64,000 nucleotides of DNA from Cephalopachus bancanus (GCA_027257055.1 JAPVLO010000617.1:496001-560000); one strand, 5' to 3'. Shown: positions 52,801 to 55,124, numbered from the stretch's first letter. A program made the numbers and translations. The notes: a model not told the origin generated them from the sequence alone.

Positions 52801-53140
52801 TCGCGCCCGGGGGCCGGGGCCAGGCGCCCCAGCTCTGCGCTCAGCAGGGCTCCCGGGCCCAGCCAGCCGTCACCGAGGCAAAGTCTCGCCGGCAAACGCG
52901 GCTCAGTCCCCCGGCTCTCGCTCCGCCTTTCTTCCCTTTCGGGCGCCCTCCCGTCAGTGGCCCCGGAGGGTGCGAACTCACGGCCACTACGGCGCCGGTG
53001 AAAATGTCCTCCCCCTCAGTGTCGCTGTCCCCCGCCTCGGGCTCTGACCCCCCGGTCGCCCTCTCGGACTCCGGCTCCAGGCCGGGGAAGGGCGGAGGGA
53101 GTCTTTCCGAAGCGCTACAGCCACCACCTCCCGACGCCAT
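4799..53140 (-). CDS. SNX1: SNX1, sorting nexin 1, complete coding region in 15 exons
   Basis: Sorting nexin 1 is a PX-BAR protein of the SNX-BAR/retromer coat. It binds PI3P and PI(3,5)P2 on early endosomes, senses or makes membrane tubules, and pairs with SNX5/SNX6 to return cargo such as the mannose-6-phosphate receptor to the Golgi. Joining the 15 exons listed separately gives 1569 nt, i.e. 522 codons plus TAA, with every phase matching and no internal stop. Residues 1-140 are acidic and disordered. The PX domain is about 143-272, with the phosphoinositide-binding R186-F187 and R238. An amphipathic linker helix lies about 280-300 and the BAR helices run from about 302 to 522. Fourteen introns are inferred: thirteen GT-AG and one GC-AG (intron 2). 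SNX2 is the closest relative, but the PX and BAR residues match SNX1 as I know it. Function is from the family; the exon structure is read from the sequence. Confidence 0.97.
5419..5490 (-). CDS. SNX1: SNX1 coding exon 14 (residues 483-506)
   Basis: 72 nt encoding [20 protein letters not shown] then SQQQ. Acceptor TCCTCTAG, donor GTATGT; phase 0 at both ends. The CAG repeat at the end (QQQ) sits on the splice junction. Confidence 0.96.
5956..6036 (-). CDS. SNX1: SNX1 coding exon 13 (residues 456-482)
   Basis: 81 nt encoding [20 protein letters not shown] and KEVIRFE of the BAR domain. Acceptor CTTCCCAG, donor GTGAGA; phase 0 at both ends. Confidence 0.96.
6371..6692 (-). mobile_element. Alu, full dimer with (GTTT)n head
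   Basis: Tail has become (GTTT)n. Duplication ggcatatct. SNX1 intron 12. Confidence 0.92.
6976..7119 (-). CDS. SNX1: SNX1 coding exon 12 (residues 408-455)
   Basis: Encodes [40 protein letters not shown] and QAKEEIVE, a BAR helix. 144 nt, phase 0 at both ends. Acceptor GCCCCACAG, donor GTAAGG. Residue 451 region reads KEE, where I recall KDE in human. Confidence 0.97.
7455..7575 (+). mobile_element. L2 LINE fragment
   Basis: Reads taagtgcctgccacatgcta, ggagctaagaatacagtgga, cgtggaacttgctatcaa, the usual L2 3' text (catgctaggcactggggatacag type). SNX1 intron 11. Confidence 0.55.
7710..8006 (+). mobile_element. Alu, full dimer
   Basis: Begins ggcctggcatagtggctcac, an older-type start. Duplication aaccttt. 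SNX1 intron 11. Confidence 0.9.
8221..8520 (+). mobile_element. Alu, full dimer
   Basis: Duplication aagtttccccc on both sides. SNX1 intron 11. Confidence 0.92.
8523..9484. other. Intron stretch without recognised repeats
   Basis: SNX1 intron 11, about 960 bases of balanced-composition sequence. No open frame of note and no repeat that I recognise. Confidence 0.4.
9485..9780 (-). mobile_element. Alu, full dimer
   Basis: Long T run, intact strepsirrhine-type dimer. Ends about 180 bases below SNX1 exon 11. Confidence 0.92.
9870..9950. repeat. Purine tract (pyrimidine on the SNX1 strand)
   Basis: Nearly pure G/A, gggggaggaagg and gaagcgggg blocks. On the SNX1 strand it is a C/T tract starting about ten bases after the exon 11 donor. 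Confidence 0.85.
9962..10167 (-). CDS. SNX1: SNX1 coding exon 11 (residues 339-407)
   Basis: Largest coding exon, 206 nt: BAR helices with [40 protein letters not shown] and [11 protein letters not shown]. Acceptor CCTTCCAG, donor GTAAGT. The donor is followed by a strong C/T tract (9885-9950 on the plus strand reads as purines). Confidence 0.97.
10536..10735 (-). mobile_element. hAT-Charlie-type DNA transposon fossil
   Basis: Reads ctttctgtaaaagagccaga, agtaaatgttttaggatttgc and, at the other end, cagacttggcccacaggcca and gtttgccaaccc. These are the recognisable ends of the element seen elsewhere as 'aaagggccagatagtaaata / ggcccgcgggccgtagtttgc'. Degenerate middle. SNX1 intron 10. Confidence 0.7.
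11228..11321 (-). CDS. SNX1: SNX1 coding exon 10 (residues 308-339)
   Basis: First BAR helix: [20 protein letters not shown] then [11 protein letters not shown]. Acceptor GTTTCAG, donor GTAACA, an unusual donor lacking the +5 G. The exit G completes Glu339. Confidence 0.95.
11513..11626 (-). CDS. SNX1: SNX1 coding exon 9 (residues 270-307, PX-BAR linker)
   Basis: Encodes [20 protein letters not shown] and then [18 protein letters not shown]. In the family this amphipathic helix inserts into the membrane and assists tubulation before the BAR domain. Acceptor CTTGTAG, donor GTGAGT; phase 0 at both ends. Confidence 0.96.
12163..12373 (+). mobile_element. MER20 hAT-Charlie fossil
   Basis: Matches the MER20 pattern: ggggacatttggcaatgtct, tggttgtcacaact-type segment, then acaacaaagaattatctggc. 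SNX1 intron 8. Elements of this family are known to carry regulatory sites in eutherians. Confidence 0.85.
12692..12782 (-). mobile_element. Alu fragment
   Basis: Only tttttgtagagacaaggtct to tgcacctagccc remains. SNX1 intron 8. Confidence 0.75.
12823..12986 (-). mobile_element. Short retroposon of unknown family, copy 1
   Basis: On the minus strand: ggccattgccttgctaagct ... ctcaataaactatattttc, then an A-rich tail. Flanked by ttatacgcagttt (12810) and ttatatgtagttt (12987), a decayed target-site duplication. A 27-base module starting acatggcc is present twice. Copy 2 is at 59468-59598. SNX1 intron 8. Confidence 0.6.
13389..13457 (-). mobile_element. Short retrocopy resembling an ERV LTR R-region end
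   Basis: Flanked by an exact 18-bp duplication (ctacaaccagtttctttt at 13371 and 13458). On the minus strand the ~60-base insert reads cccactgtgggagcttttct, then ctcaataaatcctgc and an A tail. The body resembles the end of class I endogenous retroviral transcripts. No coding sequence. Mobilised by L1-type machinery, judging from tail and duplication. Confidence 0.6.
13490..13758 (-). mobile_element. Alu, 5' truncated
   Basis: Runs from gagttggggtttcactctc to tcaggcaatcctctcgcct, where a second T run begins instead of the usual arm end. Confidence 0.85.
13973..14048 (-). CDS. SNX1: SNX1 coding exon 8 (residues 244-269, end of PX)
   Basis: Encodes [20 protein letters not shown] then LEKEE, the C-terminal PX helix. 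Acceptor CCCTTTAG, donor GTTAGT (weaker than consensus at the third base). Begins with the last base of Arg244. Confidence 0.95.
14500..14578 (-). CDS. SNX1: SNX1 coding exon 7 (residues 218-244)
   Basis: Encodes [20 protein letters not shown] and on to ALER, the PX helix carrying R238, a phosphoinositide contact in the family. Acceptor ATTTAG; donor GTAAGT. Codons are split at both ends (Gly218, Arg244). Confidence 0.96.
14750..15026 (-). mobile_element. Alu dimer with small deletions
   Basis: Duplication agagccttttt / agagccatttt. Small gaps near 14825 and 14850. SNX1 intron 6. Confidence 0.9.
15235..15521 (+). mobile_element. Alu, full dimer
   Basis: Duplication gactcttgga. SNX1 intron 6, antisense to the gene. 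Confidence 0.92.
15566..15856 (+). mobile_element. Alu, full dimer, near consensus
   Basis: Begins cggccgggctcggtggctca; duplication aagaagcaaaaa. One of the least diverged copies, useful as the local reference. Confidence 0.94.
16103..16244 (-). CDS. SNX1: SNX1 coding exon 6 (residues 171-217, PX core)
   Basis: Core of the PX domain: the basic [14 protein letters not shown] strand-helix, with R186 and F187 expected to contact the PI3P headgroup, and the proline loop [11 protein letters not shown]. Acceptor CTTCAAG, donor GTAAGC. Residue 175 is Met (TSLPMFRSK), where I recall Leu in human, a conservative change. Confidence 0.96.
16383..16548 (+). mobile_element. MER1-group-like DNA transposon fossil
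   Basis: Reads gattcttaaactattttgtg, then tcagaataatgattttaaat and gcataaaataaaatatatagg. The same family in reverse is at 39935-40118 and 38845-38905 in this window, so the call rests on three related copies. Family name not certain. Confidence 0.55.
16845..17560 (+). mobile_element. Old L1 fragment split by an Alu
   Basis: Reads caattgctggcaagagtgtg, then after the Alu gctgatgggagtataaattg and ctgagaaacaatgctaagta. This is the familiar L1 ORF2-end/3' UTR text, with stops. SNX1 intron 5. Confidence 0.65.
16940..17234 (-). mobile_element. Alu, older dimer
   Basis: gaaggtcagggtctcactct start; duplication gaatcaa. Inside an old L1. Confidence 0.9.
17575..17606. repeat. (GA)n simple repeat
   Basis: About 32 bases of GA/GAGC repeats next to an Alu head. 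Confidence 0.9.
17606..17896 (-). mobile_element. Alu, full dimer
   Basis: Next to a (GA)n run at 17575-17606. SNX1 intron 5. Confidence 0.9.
18100..18391 (+). mobile_element. Alu, full dimer
   Basis: Duplication atcatataaaa. Forms an inverted pair with the Alu at 18490. Confidence 0.92.
18490..18781 (-). mobile_element. Alu, full dimer
   Basis: Duplication gaactaacaa. Inverted relative to 18100-18391, about 100 bases apart. Confidence 0.92.
18785..20260. other. Intron sequence around exon 5, no recognised repeats
   Basis: Apart from exon 5 (19136-19179) this 1.5 kb shows no repeat, RNA gene or long frame that I recognise. Confidence 0.4.
19136..19179 (-). CDS. SNX1: SNX1 coding exon 5 (residues 156-170)
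   Basis: Small 44-nt exon encoding [15 protein letters not shown], a PX-domain strand pair. Acceptor TTTCCCACAG, donor GTGAGT. Entry phase 1, exit phase 0. Too short for ordinary open-frame detection; found by matching the family and splice sites. Confidence 0.94.
20264..20530 (+). mobile_element. Alu dimer with internal deletions
   Basis: Begins tggccggggtcggtggcctc. Lacks parts of both arms. SNX1 intron 4. Confidence 0.88.
20700..20972 (+). mobile_element. L1 3' UTR, younger lineage-specific type
   Basis: Reads tcacatgttctcactcatat, gggattaacaatagcaaata, tctgtctggggatggg, acctaacccttaactgtac and an A tail. Same 3' UTR type as 41101-41330. SNX1 intron 4. Confidence 0.75.
21518..21957 (+). 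mobile_element. MLT1-type solo LTR (ERVL-MaLR)
   Basis: Starts tgttatgaggtaaattgtat and ends agccctaggaaaccaataca. It holds the typical gactggtgtccttattt, gaggaaggcc and ttaagccacccagtttgtg blocks. About 440 bp with no internal retroviral genes: an ancient solo LTR in SNX1 intron 4. Confidence 0.85.
22005..22290 (+). mobile_element. Alu, older dimer
   Basis: gccaggtatagtggttcaag start, diverged. SNX1 intron 4. Confidence 0.88.
22378..22668 (+). mobile_element. Alu, full dimer, young type
   Basis: Begins agccgggattggtggctcag; duplication tagaataac. SNX1 intron 4. Confidence 0.92.
22969..23256 (-). mobile_element. Alu, full dimer
   Basis: T run then gagttagagtctcactct. SNX1 intron 4. Confidence 0.92.
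23733..24040 (+). mobile_element. Alu, full dimer
   Basis: Duplication aaaaagaagtt. SNX1 intron 4, about 250 bases from exon 4. Confidence 0.92.
24287..24353 (-). CDS. SNX1: SNX1 coding exon 4 (residues 134-156, start of PX)
   Basis: Encodes [22 protein letters not shown], the acidic run leading into the first PX strand. Acceptor is a weak, A-rich TTTAAAAAG; donor GTAGGT. The final G completes Gly156 with exon 5. Confidence 0.94.
24354..24895. other. SNX1 intron 3, repeat-free
   Basis: Short 542-base intron between exons 4 and 3 with no Alu, the only one of its size here left clear. Nothing else seen. Confidence 0.5.
24896..25023 (-). CDS. SNX1: SNX1 coding exon 3 (residues 91-133)
   Basis: Starts ATGCCACAGTGGAG (codon remainder, then ATVELSLDN) and ends SYEE before GTGAGA. 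Acceptor TTTTTAG. This linker ahead of the PX domain is the least conserved part: [14 protein letters not shown] here, where I recall EATNSSKPQPTYEE in human. A second acceptor-like pattern, TTCCTCCACAG, lies inside the exon (see findings). Confidence 0.93.
25664..25957 (+). mobile_element. Alu, full dimer, young type
   Basis: Begins tgccgggctcggtggctcag. SNX1 intron 2. Followed by an (AAATA)n stretch. Confidence 0.92.
26626..26800 (-). mobile_element. Old Alu, first half (second half at 27413)
   Basis: gagtcagggtttcactctgt to gtgtggctaatttttaaa, then broken by two plus-strand Alus. Confidence 0.85.
26801..27085 (+). mobile_element. Alu inserted in an old Alu (first)
   Basis: Begins ggccgggcttggtggctcag directly after the T run of the old minus-strand Alu. 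Confidence 0.92.
27122..27412 (+). mobile_element. Alu inserted in an old Alu (second)
   Basis: Begins ggccgggctcagtggctcat; its tail abuts the resumed old Alu. Confidence 0.92.
27413..27538 (-). mobile_element. Old Alu, second half
   Basis: Resumes ttttttgtagagacaaggtc and ends tcatcacacctggcc, completing 26626-26800. Confidence 0.85.
27690..28425 (+). pseudogene. COX6C: COX6C processed pseudogene, split by an Alu
   Basis: Intronless, plus-strand copy inside SNX1 intron 2. The frame from 27753 reads [20 protein letters not shown] and on to [16 protein letters not shown], clearly cytochrome c oxidase subunit 6C with substitutions. The 3' coding end (SMKD, then [11 protein letters not shown]) resumes at about 28253 after an Alu, with frame damage in between. 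A COX6C-like 3' UTR follows, ending GATAAATAAA and an A-rich tail. Missing introns and the tail indicate L1-mediated retrocopying. Confidence 0.9.
27935..28241 (+). mobile_element. Alu inside the COX6C pseudogene
   Basis: Duplication aaattatattcca at both ends, so the pseudogene was there first. Confidence 0.93.
29046..29328 (+). mobile_element. Alu (tandem pair B, left)
   Basis: Preceded by aaaactggtagggg and followed by aaaactggttgagg. Confidence 0.9.
29350..29655 (+). mobile_element. Alu (tandem pair B, right)
   Basis: Follows the second copy and is followed by a third, aaactggtaggggaatg. Confidence 0.9.
29754..30017 (+). mobile_element. Alu with internal deletions
   Basis: Duplication cataatcatgg. 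SNX1 intron 2. Confidence 0.9.
30311..30613 (-). mobile_element. Alu, older dimer
   Basis: First of three minus-strand Alus in a row. SNX1 intron 2. Confidence 0.88.
30624..30942 (-). mobile_element. Alu, older dimer with short inner duplication
   Basis: The segment gctcagctaatt occurs twice near 30780-30815. Confidence 0.88.
30954..31256 (-). mobile_element. Alu, full dimer
   Basis: 24-base T run head; about 200 bases from SNX1 exon 2. Confidence 0.9.
31463..31574 (-). CDS. SNX1: SNX1 coding exon 2 (residues 54-90)
   Basis: Encodes the disordered stretch containing [13 protein letters not shown] and ending EPQDLFA. The acceptor is TTTTCAG at 31575 and above. The last base is a single G, completed by AT of exon 3 to give Asp91. 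The sequence just after the exon is GCAAGT, so this donor is GC rather than GT. A GT four bases further on would break the frame. Confidence 0.94.
32230..32520 (+). mobile_element. Alu with A24 tail
   Basis: Begins gctgggcgaagtggttcaag; long pure A tail. SNX1 intron 1. Confidence 0.9.
32879..33181 (-). mobile_element. Alu, older dimer
   Basis: Duplication ccaatatttaga. SNX1 intron 1. Confidence 0.9.
33756..34042 (-). mobile_element. Alu, full dimer
   Basis: Duplication ggctgagtt. SNX1 intron 1. Confidence 0.9.
34206..34492 (+). mobile_element. Alu, full dimer, young type
   Basis: Duplication aagaattggacaa. SNX1 intron 1. Confidence 0.93.
34498..35290 (-). mobile_element. Old L1 fragment (antisense), split by an Alu
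   Basis: Contains ttattttcttagggtagatt (doubled around the Alu), ccttccagaaagaccaacaa, tttacatattccccagaagc, the common reverse-strand text of old L1 3' regions. SNX1 intron 1. Confidence 0.55.
34650..34941 (-). mobile_element. Alu, full dimer
   Basis: Duplication agggtagattctt; splits an old L1. Confidence 0.93.
35320..35612 (-). mobile_element. Alu, full dimer
   Basis: Duplication ttcagcttacttctt (15 bp, perfect). Confidence 0.94.
35979..36276 (-). mobile_element. Alu, full dimer
   Basis: gagttggagtttcactccat to accgagtccga. SNX1 intron 1. Confidence 0.92.
36361..36650 (+). mobile_element. Alu, old AluJ-like dimer
   Basis: Begins gttgggtgtggtggctcatg, ends agtgagatactgtctctaag: the older AluJ style rather than the local young type. 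Confidence 0.85.
36822..36885 (+). mobile_element. Alu fragment
   Basis: caagaccagcctgggtcaca to tctctacaaaaaattttaaa only. Confidence 0.7.
36890..37800. other. Intron stretch, no gene recognised
   Basis: SNX1 intron 1. Contains T runs at 37028, 37078 and 37636. No clear repeat family or coding signal. Confidence 0.4.
37801..38088 (+). mobile_element. Alu, full dimer
   Basis: Duplication aaaattat-ctgg. SNX1 intron 1. Confidence 0.92.
38466..38757 (-). mobile_element. Alu, older dimer
   Basis: gagtcagtctcactctgtcg to ctatgcccagct. SNX1 intron 1. Confidence 0.9.
38845..38930 (-). mobile_element. Partial MER1-group-like DNA transposon
   Basis: Reads cttccttggaaacctaatgt and ttttatacatctaaaaacat, parallel to 39970-40035. 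Only the central part is left. Confidence 0.5.
39055..39293 (+). mobile_element. Alu, 5' truncated, older type
   Basis: Begins inside the left arm at gccaggaagattgcttgagc. Confidence 0.82.
39573..39870 (+). mobile_element. Alu, full dimer, young type
   Basis: Begins ggtcgggctcggtggctcag. SNX1 intron 1. Confidence 0.92.
39935..40118 (-). mobile_element. MER1-group-like DNA transposon fossil
   Basis: Reads ggtttccttggtaatctcat, atattttattttacacatct and, near the end, gcacaaaaaaggtgaaaac. Reverse-orientation relative of 16383-16548. Confidence 0.55.
40775..41063 (-). mobile_element. Alu dimer with (GTTT)n head
   Basis: Duplication taagttggg. SNX1 intron 1. Confidence 0.92.
41101..41330 (+). 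mobile_element. L1 3' UTR, younger lineage-specific type
   Basis: Reads gggattaacggtagtcaata, tctgtctggggatgggg, taacccttaactgtacccc and an A-rich tail. Contains two G runs (8-9 G). 5' truncated. SNX1 intron 1. Confidence 0.75.
41451..41482. repeat. (GAAA)n simple repeat
   Basis: About eight GAAA units just before tandem Alu pair C. Confidence 0.9.
41486..41765 (+). mobile_element. Alu (tandem pair C, left)
   Basis: Preceded by a (GAAA)n run ending agaaatca; followed by agaaatcaatgag. Confidence 0.9.
41779..42083 (+). mobile_element. Alu (tandem pair C, right)
   Basis: Followed by agaaatcaatgagtc, a further copy of the same duplication. Confidence 0.9.
42131..42430 (+). mobile_element. Alu, older dimer
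   Basis: Begins aggctgggtgtggtgactca; about 45 bases after pair C. Confidence 0.88.
42541..42832 (-). mobile_element. Alu, full dimer
   Basis: Duplication agaatgtagaattta. SNX1 intron 1. Confidence 0.92.
43303..43592 (-). mobile_element. Alu, older dimer
   Basis: Duplication ccaat-tttt. SNX1 intron 1. Confidence 0.88.
43771..44062 (+). mobile_element. Alu, full dimer, young type
   Basis: Begins tgccgggctcggtggctcag; abuts the L1 3' end at 44063. Confidence 0.92.
44660..45095 (+). mobile_element. Trimeric Alu: extra left monomer plus dimer
   Basis: 44660-44797 is a left arm ending aaatcaaaaaattag; it runs directly into a full dimer starting near 44800 (ggtaggctcagtggctcagt). A single duplication, aacaataattaag, flanks the whole unit. 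Confidence 0.82.
45264..45555 (+). mobile_element. Alu, full dimer
   Basis: Duplication gtacaacta; inside an L1 3' UTR. Confidence 0.92.
45640..45942 (+). mobile_element. Alu, full dimer, young type
   Basis: Begins tggccgggctcagcggctca. SNX1 intron 1. Confidence 0.92.
46133..46420 (-). mobile_element. Alu, old AluJ-like dimer
   Basis: gagtcagggtctcactctat to catcccctggcc. Confidence 0.85.
46423..46688 (-). mobile_element. L1 3' UTR fragment (antisense)
   Basis: Reads gtttagttgatgtataatat, catatttatgggatacagag, caatgtgtaatgatcagagt, atccatcatctcaaactttt: reverse complement of primate L1 3' UTR text. Confidence 0.75.
46689..46950 (-). mobile_element. Alu lacking its tail
   Basis: Starts directly at agcccaggctggagtgcaat with no T run or first ~25 bases. 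Confidence 0.82.
46985..47735 (+). mobile_element. L1 3' end, split by a truncated Alu
   Basis: Reads ctaccacatgatccaggaat, cccacttctgggtatgtatc, gtgcacccacgtccacagca, aagtgaaataagccagtcac, gcactgtacactcaaaaatg. Typical L1 ORF2-end text; frame not intact. Confidence 0.8.
47574..47695 (+). mobile_element. Alu right arm, 5' truncated
   Basis: Flanked by attaaggt on both sides, so it was inserted as a truncated copy. Confidence 0.85.
47736..48021 (-). mobile_element. Alu, full dimer, young type
   Basis: Duplication caccacaacttttta (15 bp). Confidence 0.93.
48274..48440 (-). mobile_element. Alu, one arm only
   Basis: tagttggagtctcactctgt to tgcccagataattctt, then unique sequence. Confidence 0.82.
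48458..48753 (-). mobile_element. Alu, full dimer, young type
   Basis: Duplication aagactaatt. Confidence 0.93.
48875..49171 (+). mobile_element. Alu (tandem pair D, left)
   Basis: Flanked by aagagtaataggaag on both sides. Inner A30 run between the arms. Confidence 0.9.
49196..49458 (+). mobile_element. Alu (tandem pair D, right)
   Basis: Follows the second duplication copy; a third, aagtaataggaa, follows its tail. Confidence 0.9.
49834..49871 (-). repeat. 38-base isolated Alu segment
   Basis: Reads agttgcctaggcgggtctcg then aacccgcgggctcaggca, almost identical to the young Alu left arm, with no Alu on either side. It contains the Pol III B-box core. Confidence 0.7.
49930..50220 (-). mobile_element. 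Alu, full dimer
   Basis: gagttggagtctcactctgt to caagcccggcc. Confidence 0.92.
50700..50960 (-). mobile_element. MIR SINE (antisense)
   Basis: Reads tttacaggtattttaattta, atcttcacaataatagtgga, caagtgaggaaactagagta, accttgcccaaggtgaagct: reverse complement of the MIR core. SNX1 intron 1. Confidence 0.85.
50960..51631. other. AT-rich intron stretch, no gene recognised
   Basis: SNX1 intron 1. Includes a short (CT)n(AT)n run at 51531-51553. No recognised feature. Confidence 0.4.
51632..51766 (-). mobile_element. Alu monomer fragment
   Basis: ggagacgaggtctcactata to cactgtgcccagtc. Confidence 0.78.
51823..51977 (+). mobile_element. Free Alu monomer (FLAM-like)
   Basis: One arm only, with duplication attatttctcag at both ends, so it was inserted as a monomer. 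Confidence 0.8.
51993..52700. other. SNX1 intron 1, 5' end, repeat-free
   Basis: About 700 bases directly downstream of the SNX1 promoter without repeats. May hold regulatory sites; none that I can name with confidence. Confidence 0.4.
52982..53140 (-). CDS. SNX1: SNX1 coding exon 1 (residues 1-53)
   Basis: ATG at 53138-53140, followed by a Gly/Ser and Pro/Glu-rich, acidic start ending [10 protein letters not shown]. The donor is GTGAGT directly below 52982. It is phase 0 and joins AGT-AAG of exon 2. The start lies in a CpG island and the ATG sits in GGAAGATGGCG, a good initiation context (A/G at -3, G at +4). Confidence 0.95.
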
Positions 53141-53144
53141 CTTC
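53134..53144 (-). promoter_or_regulatory. SNX1: YY1-like motif over the SNX1 start codon
   Basis: Gene strand GGAAGATGGCG matches the AAnATGGCG YY1 consensus. YY1 sites of this form are known to overlap start codons just downstream of housekeeping promoters. Binding here is inferred. Confidence 0.55.
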
Positions 53145-53174
53145 CTCCACCCGCGGCGGAAGCCGCAACAACAA

Positions 53175-53182
53175 CTTTATAG
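53175..53182 (-). promoter_or_regulatory. SNX1: TATA-like box CTATAAAG
   Basis: Gene-strand CTATAAAG, only 35 bases before the start codon. If it works at the usual distance, the 5' UTR would be about ten bases, which is very short, so it may be inert. Confidence 0.4.
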
Positions 53183-53240
53183 AGACAGCGCCGCGAGCAC
53201 GGCGTCCGGGCTGGGGGGGCCGCAATGCCCCGGGGAGCCG

Positions 53241-53329
53241 CGGGGCGGAGGCGCTGGAGGCGGGGCGGAGACGCTGGAGGCGGGGCCGCGGCGCTGGAGG
53301 CGGGGCCGCGGCGCTGGAGGCAGGGCGGC
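53241..53329. repeat. 20-bp GC-rich tandem repeat, four copies
   Basis: Four consecutive 20-base units (53241, 53261, 53281, 53301) each end cgctggagg after a cggggc core; units 3 and 4 are identical. A partial fifth unit follows to 53329. Each unit carries a GC-box-like GGCGGGGC on the plus strand. Confidence 0.9.
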
Positions 53330-53619
53330 CCAGCAAACCCCCGCCCCGCACCAGAAAGCGCAGGCATTAACGAGGGGGCCGAAGGGGCAAAGGAGGAGCA
53401 GCTGTGGGCTGCTGCGGTTCCCAGGGCGCCCGAGCTTCGGGTAGCTTTATCTAACAGGCTTCTAAGGCTCCGATTAAATAAAGGAATCTTGATAAACTAT
53501 TTGAAAACTTCGACATGCCACCGCCCGTGCAAGCACCGCTCTCACACAAAACCGATCCATAGGTTGGTGGAGGTCTTTGAACCGGCTGCAAGAAAGTTTC
53601 GTCATTTACTCATTGGACC

Positions 53620-54175
53620 ACGTTCCGTTAACTCATTCAAGAAATAGATACCGATCATCCAGTGTGTCTCCGGCACCTGGCTATGCGTTCGAATTACAGA
53701 AATAAAGAATCTCCCGGCCCAAGAGGTGCTTAGAATTTTTTTGAGTTGGAGTCTCACTCCATCGCCCAAGCAGGAGGGCAATGGCACGCTCACGGCCACC
53801 GCAACCCCGACTTGCTGGGCTCAGGTGACCCTTCCGCCTCAGCCTTCCAAGTAGCCGGAACTACGGCGCACCCGCCGCCATGCCCGGCTGATTTTTTTTA
53901 ACTGTAGAGGCGAGGTCTCGCCATGCTGCTCAGGCTGGTCTCGAACCCGTGGGCTCAGGCAATCCTCTCGCTTCCGCCTGGATCTTACAAATTAAGGAAG
54001 GAGACAGGCGTGTAAGCCAACCATTCAACACGTTGAGGGTTAGGGTGCACTGCAGAAGCACAGTGAAAGAGATCAGTTCTGCTTGGAGAAGTCAGAAAGC
54101 CTTACAGACGAGGTGAGGTCTCAAAGTCCTAAATTTGGATGGAAAGAAGTTAGGATCAGGTTCTCAGTTGCTGTG
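53620..54175 (+). mobile_element. L2 LINE remains around an Alu
   Basis: Reads ttaactcattcaagaaatag, ccagtgtgtctccggcacct before the Alu and ggagacaggcgtgtaagcca, gcttggagaagtcagaaagc after it: the order of an L2 3' end. Lies between the two promoters. Confidence 0.6.
53735..53982 (-). mobile_element. Alu between the two promoters, truncated at the far arm end
   Basis: gagttggagtctcactccat to atcctctcgcttccgcc. Splits L2 remains. Confidence 0.9.
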
Positions 54176-54437
54176 ACGTTGAATGCAGTGGCACGGATGG
54201 CAAGGGAGTCATCAAACTCTAAACAACATTTTCCTGGGACAAAACGATGCATTGCTTGGTGAGCCTAAAGCCTACATCAACTAGACAAGACTGGAGTGTA
54301 AAGACAAATGGACATGCTACAACGGCATTAATTCTGCAAGATAATCCTCACTTTCTTCTCAATAGAGGTGCAATTTGTAACGAGCTTTGGCCAAGGGTTC
54401 CACTCGGGTCTAACTGCAAATTCCTCACCGTCAGGGA

Positions 54438-54545
54438 CTGGTTTTCTCACAGGTAAGTGAGCTGTTTGAAGGTAGGGGCCATGTCCACCTGCGTATCCCC
54501 CGCGCCCACGCAGATCGTGCATAGCAAATTCAGCATCCCATACTA
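54438..54545 (+). mobile_element. L2 3' end fragment
   Basis: Reads gagctgtttgaaggtagggg, ccatgtccacctgcgtatcc, matching the 'gagctccttgagggcagggaccatgtc' end of L2. Short. Confidence 0.45.
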
Positions 54546-54860
54546 TTTGAGATTTGACTGGAGGGATGGATGGACAACATGACATCTTCGCCCTTGTTCC
54601 CGGTTTCCATCACAGCCGCGAACACCGGGAGTTTGAGATACACGTTTTAGGAAGGCGATCTCATGAAGTCACCCCTGGACAGAGGGAAAGTTCTCCCGCT
54701 CTAAGGTGTCTTCGGAGGCCATTGGAAGGAACATTACACTCGTAGAGAGAGTTGTGCTGAACTCAGTCTCTAGGAGACGAGAGCCAAGCAGACATCCCCA
54801 AGCCTGACCTAATACCATGCTGGCCTCCCAAGACATCTCGTTGCACGGCTACGGAAATCC

Positions 54861-54889
54861 ACTTCCGGCCCAATCCGGAAGTACGGAAG
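54861..54889. promoter_or_regulatory. CIAO2A: Palindromic ETS pair around a CCAAT box
   Basis: ACTTCCGG (54861-54868) and its exact reverse complement CCGGAAGT (54875-54882) flank CCAAT (54870-54874). A third ETS-like ACGGAAG follows at 54883-54889. ETS/GABP and NF-Y sites are typical of housekeeping and mitochondrial/Fe-S genes. The site lies about 510 bases upstream of the CIAO2A ATG. Confidence 0.6.
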
Positions 54890-55124
54890 ATTTGTGCTAG
54901 GAGCGGCTCCCGGGGAGAAGTAACTGTAAAGAGCTTCCGTGCTGGAAACCGCCGCCAGCACTAGAAACCAAGTTCTCCTTCCTCCTACCTCTTCAGGATT
55001 CATCTTCAGCTTATCACGGGCGCCAAGTGAGACAATCAGTGAGGGTTAACAGTGACATCCCCTCCTCCCCAGCGGAGACCACAAGTCGCAGAATATAGTT
55101 CTCCGTCTTCTAAAGAAAACGGTC

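Larger units (their letters stand above)
53141..53335 (-). promoter_or_regulatory. SNX1: SNX1 proximal promoter
   Basis: On the gene strand, upstream of the ATG, there is a GGCTTCCGCCGCGG stretch (an ETS-like core, CTTCCG), a TATA-like CTATAAAG at 53175-53182, then GC boxes inside a 20-bp tandem repeat. GC boxes plus a CpG island suggest a housekeeping promoter. The transcription start is not visible and is inferred to lie in 53145-53165. Confidence 0.65.
52700..53420. other. CpG island over SNX1 exon 1
   Basis: Dense CpG and G+C content contrasts sharply with the AT-rich introns. It covers SNX1 exon 1, its promoter and about 280 bases of first intron. Such islands mark constitutively active promoters. 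The island boundaries are by eye. Confidence 0.9.

Noticed and set aside
52707..53444. 245-codon open frame, plus strand
   Set aside because: Antisense to SNX1 exon 1 in a CpG island, where stop codons are rare. Low-complexity Gly/Arg/Pro product, no family.
54809..55003. 64-codon minus-strand frame upstream of CIAO2A
   Set aside because: Chance frame in GC-rich promoter DNA. A divergent non-coding transcript is possible but nothing in the sequence shows it.
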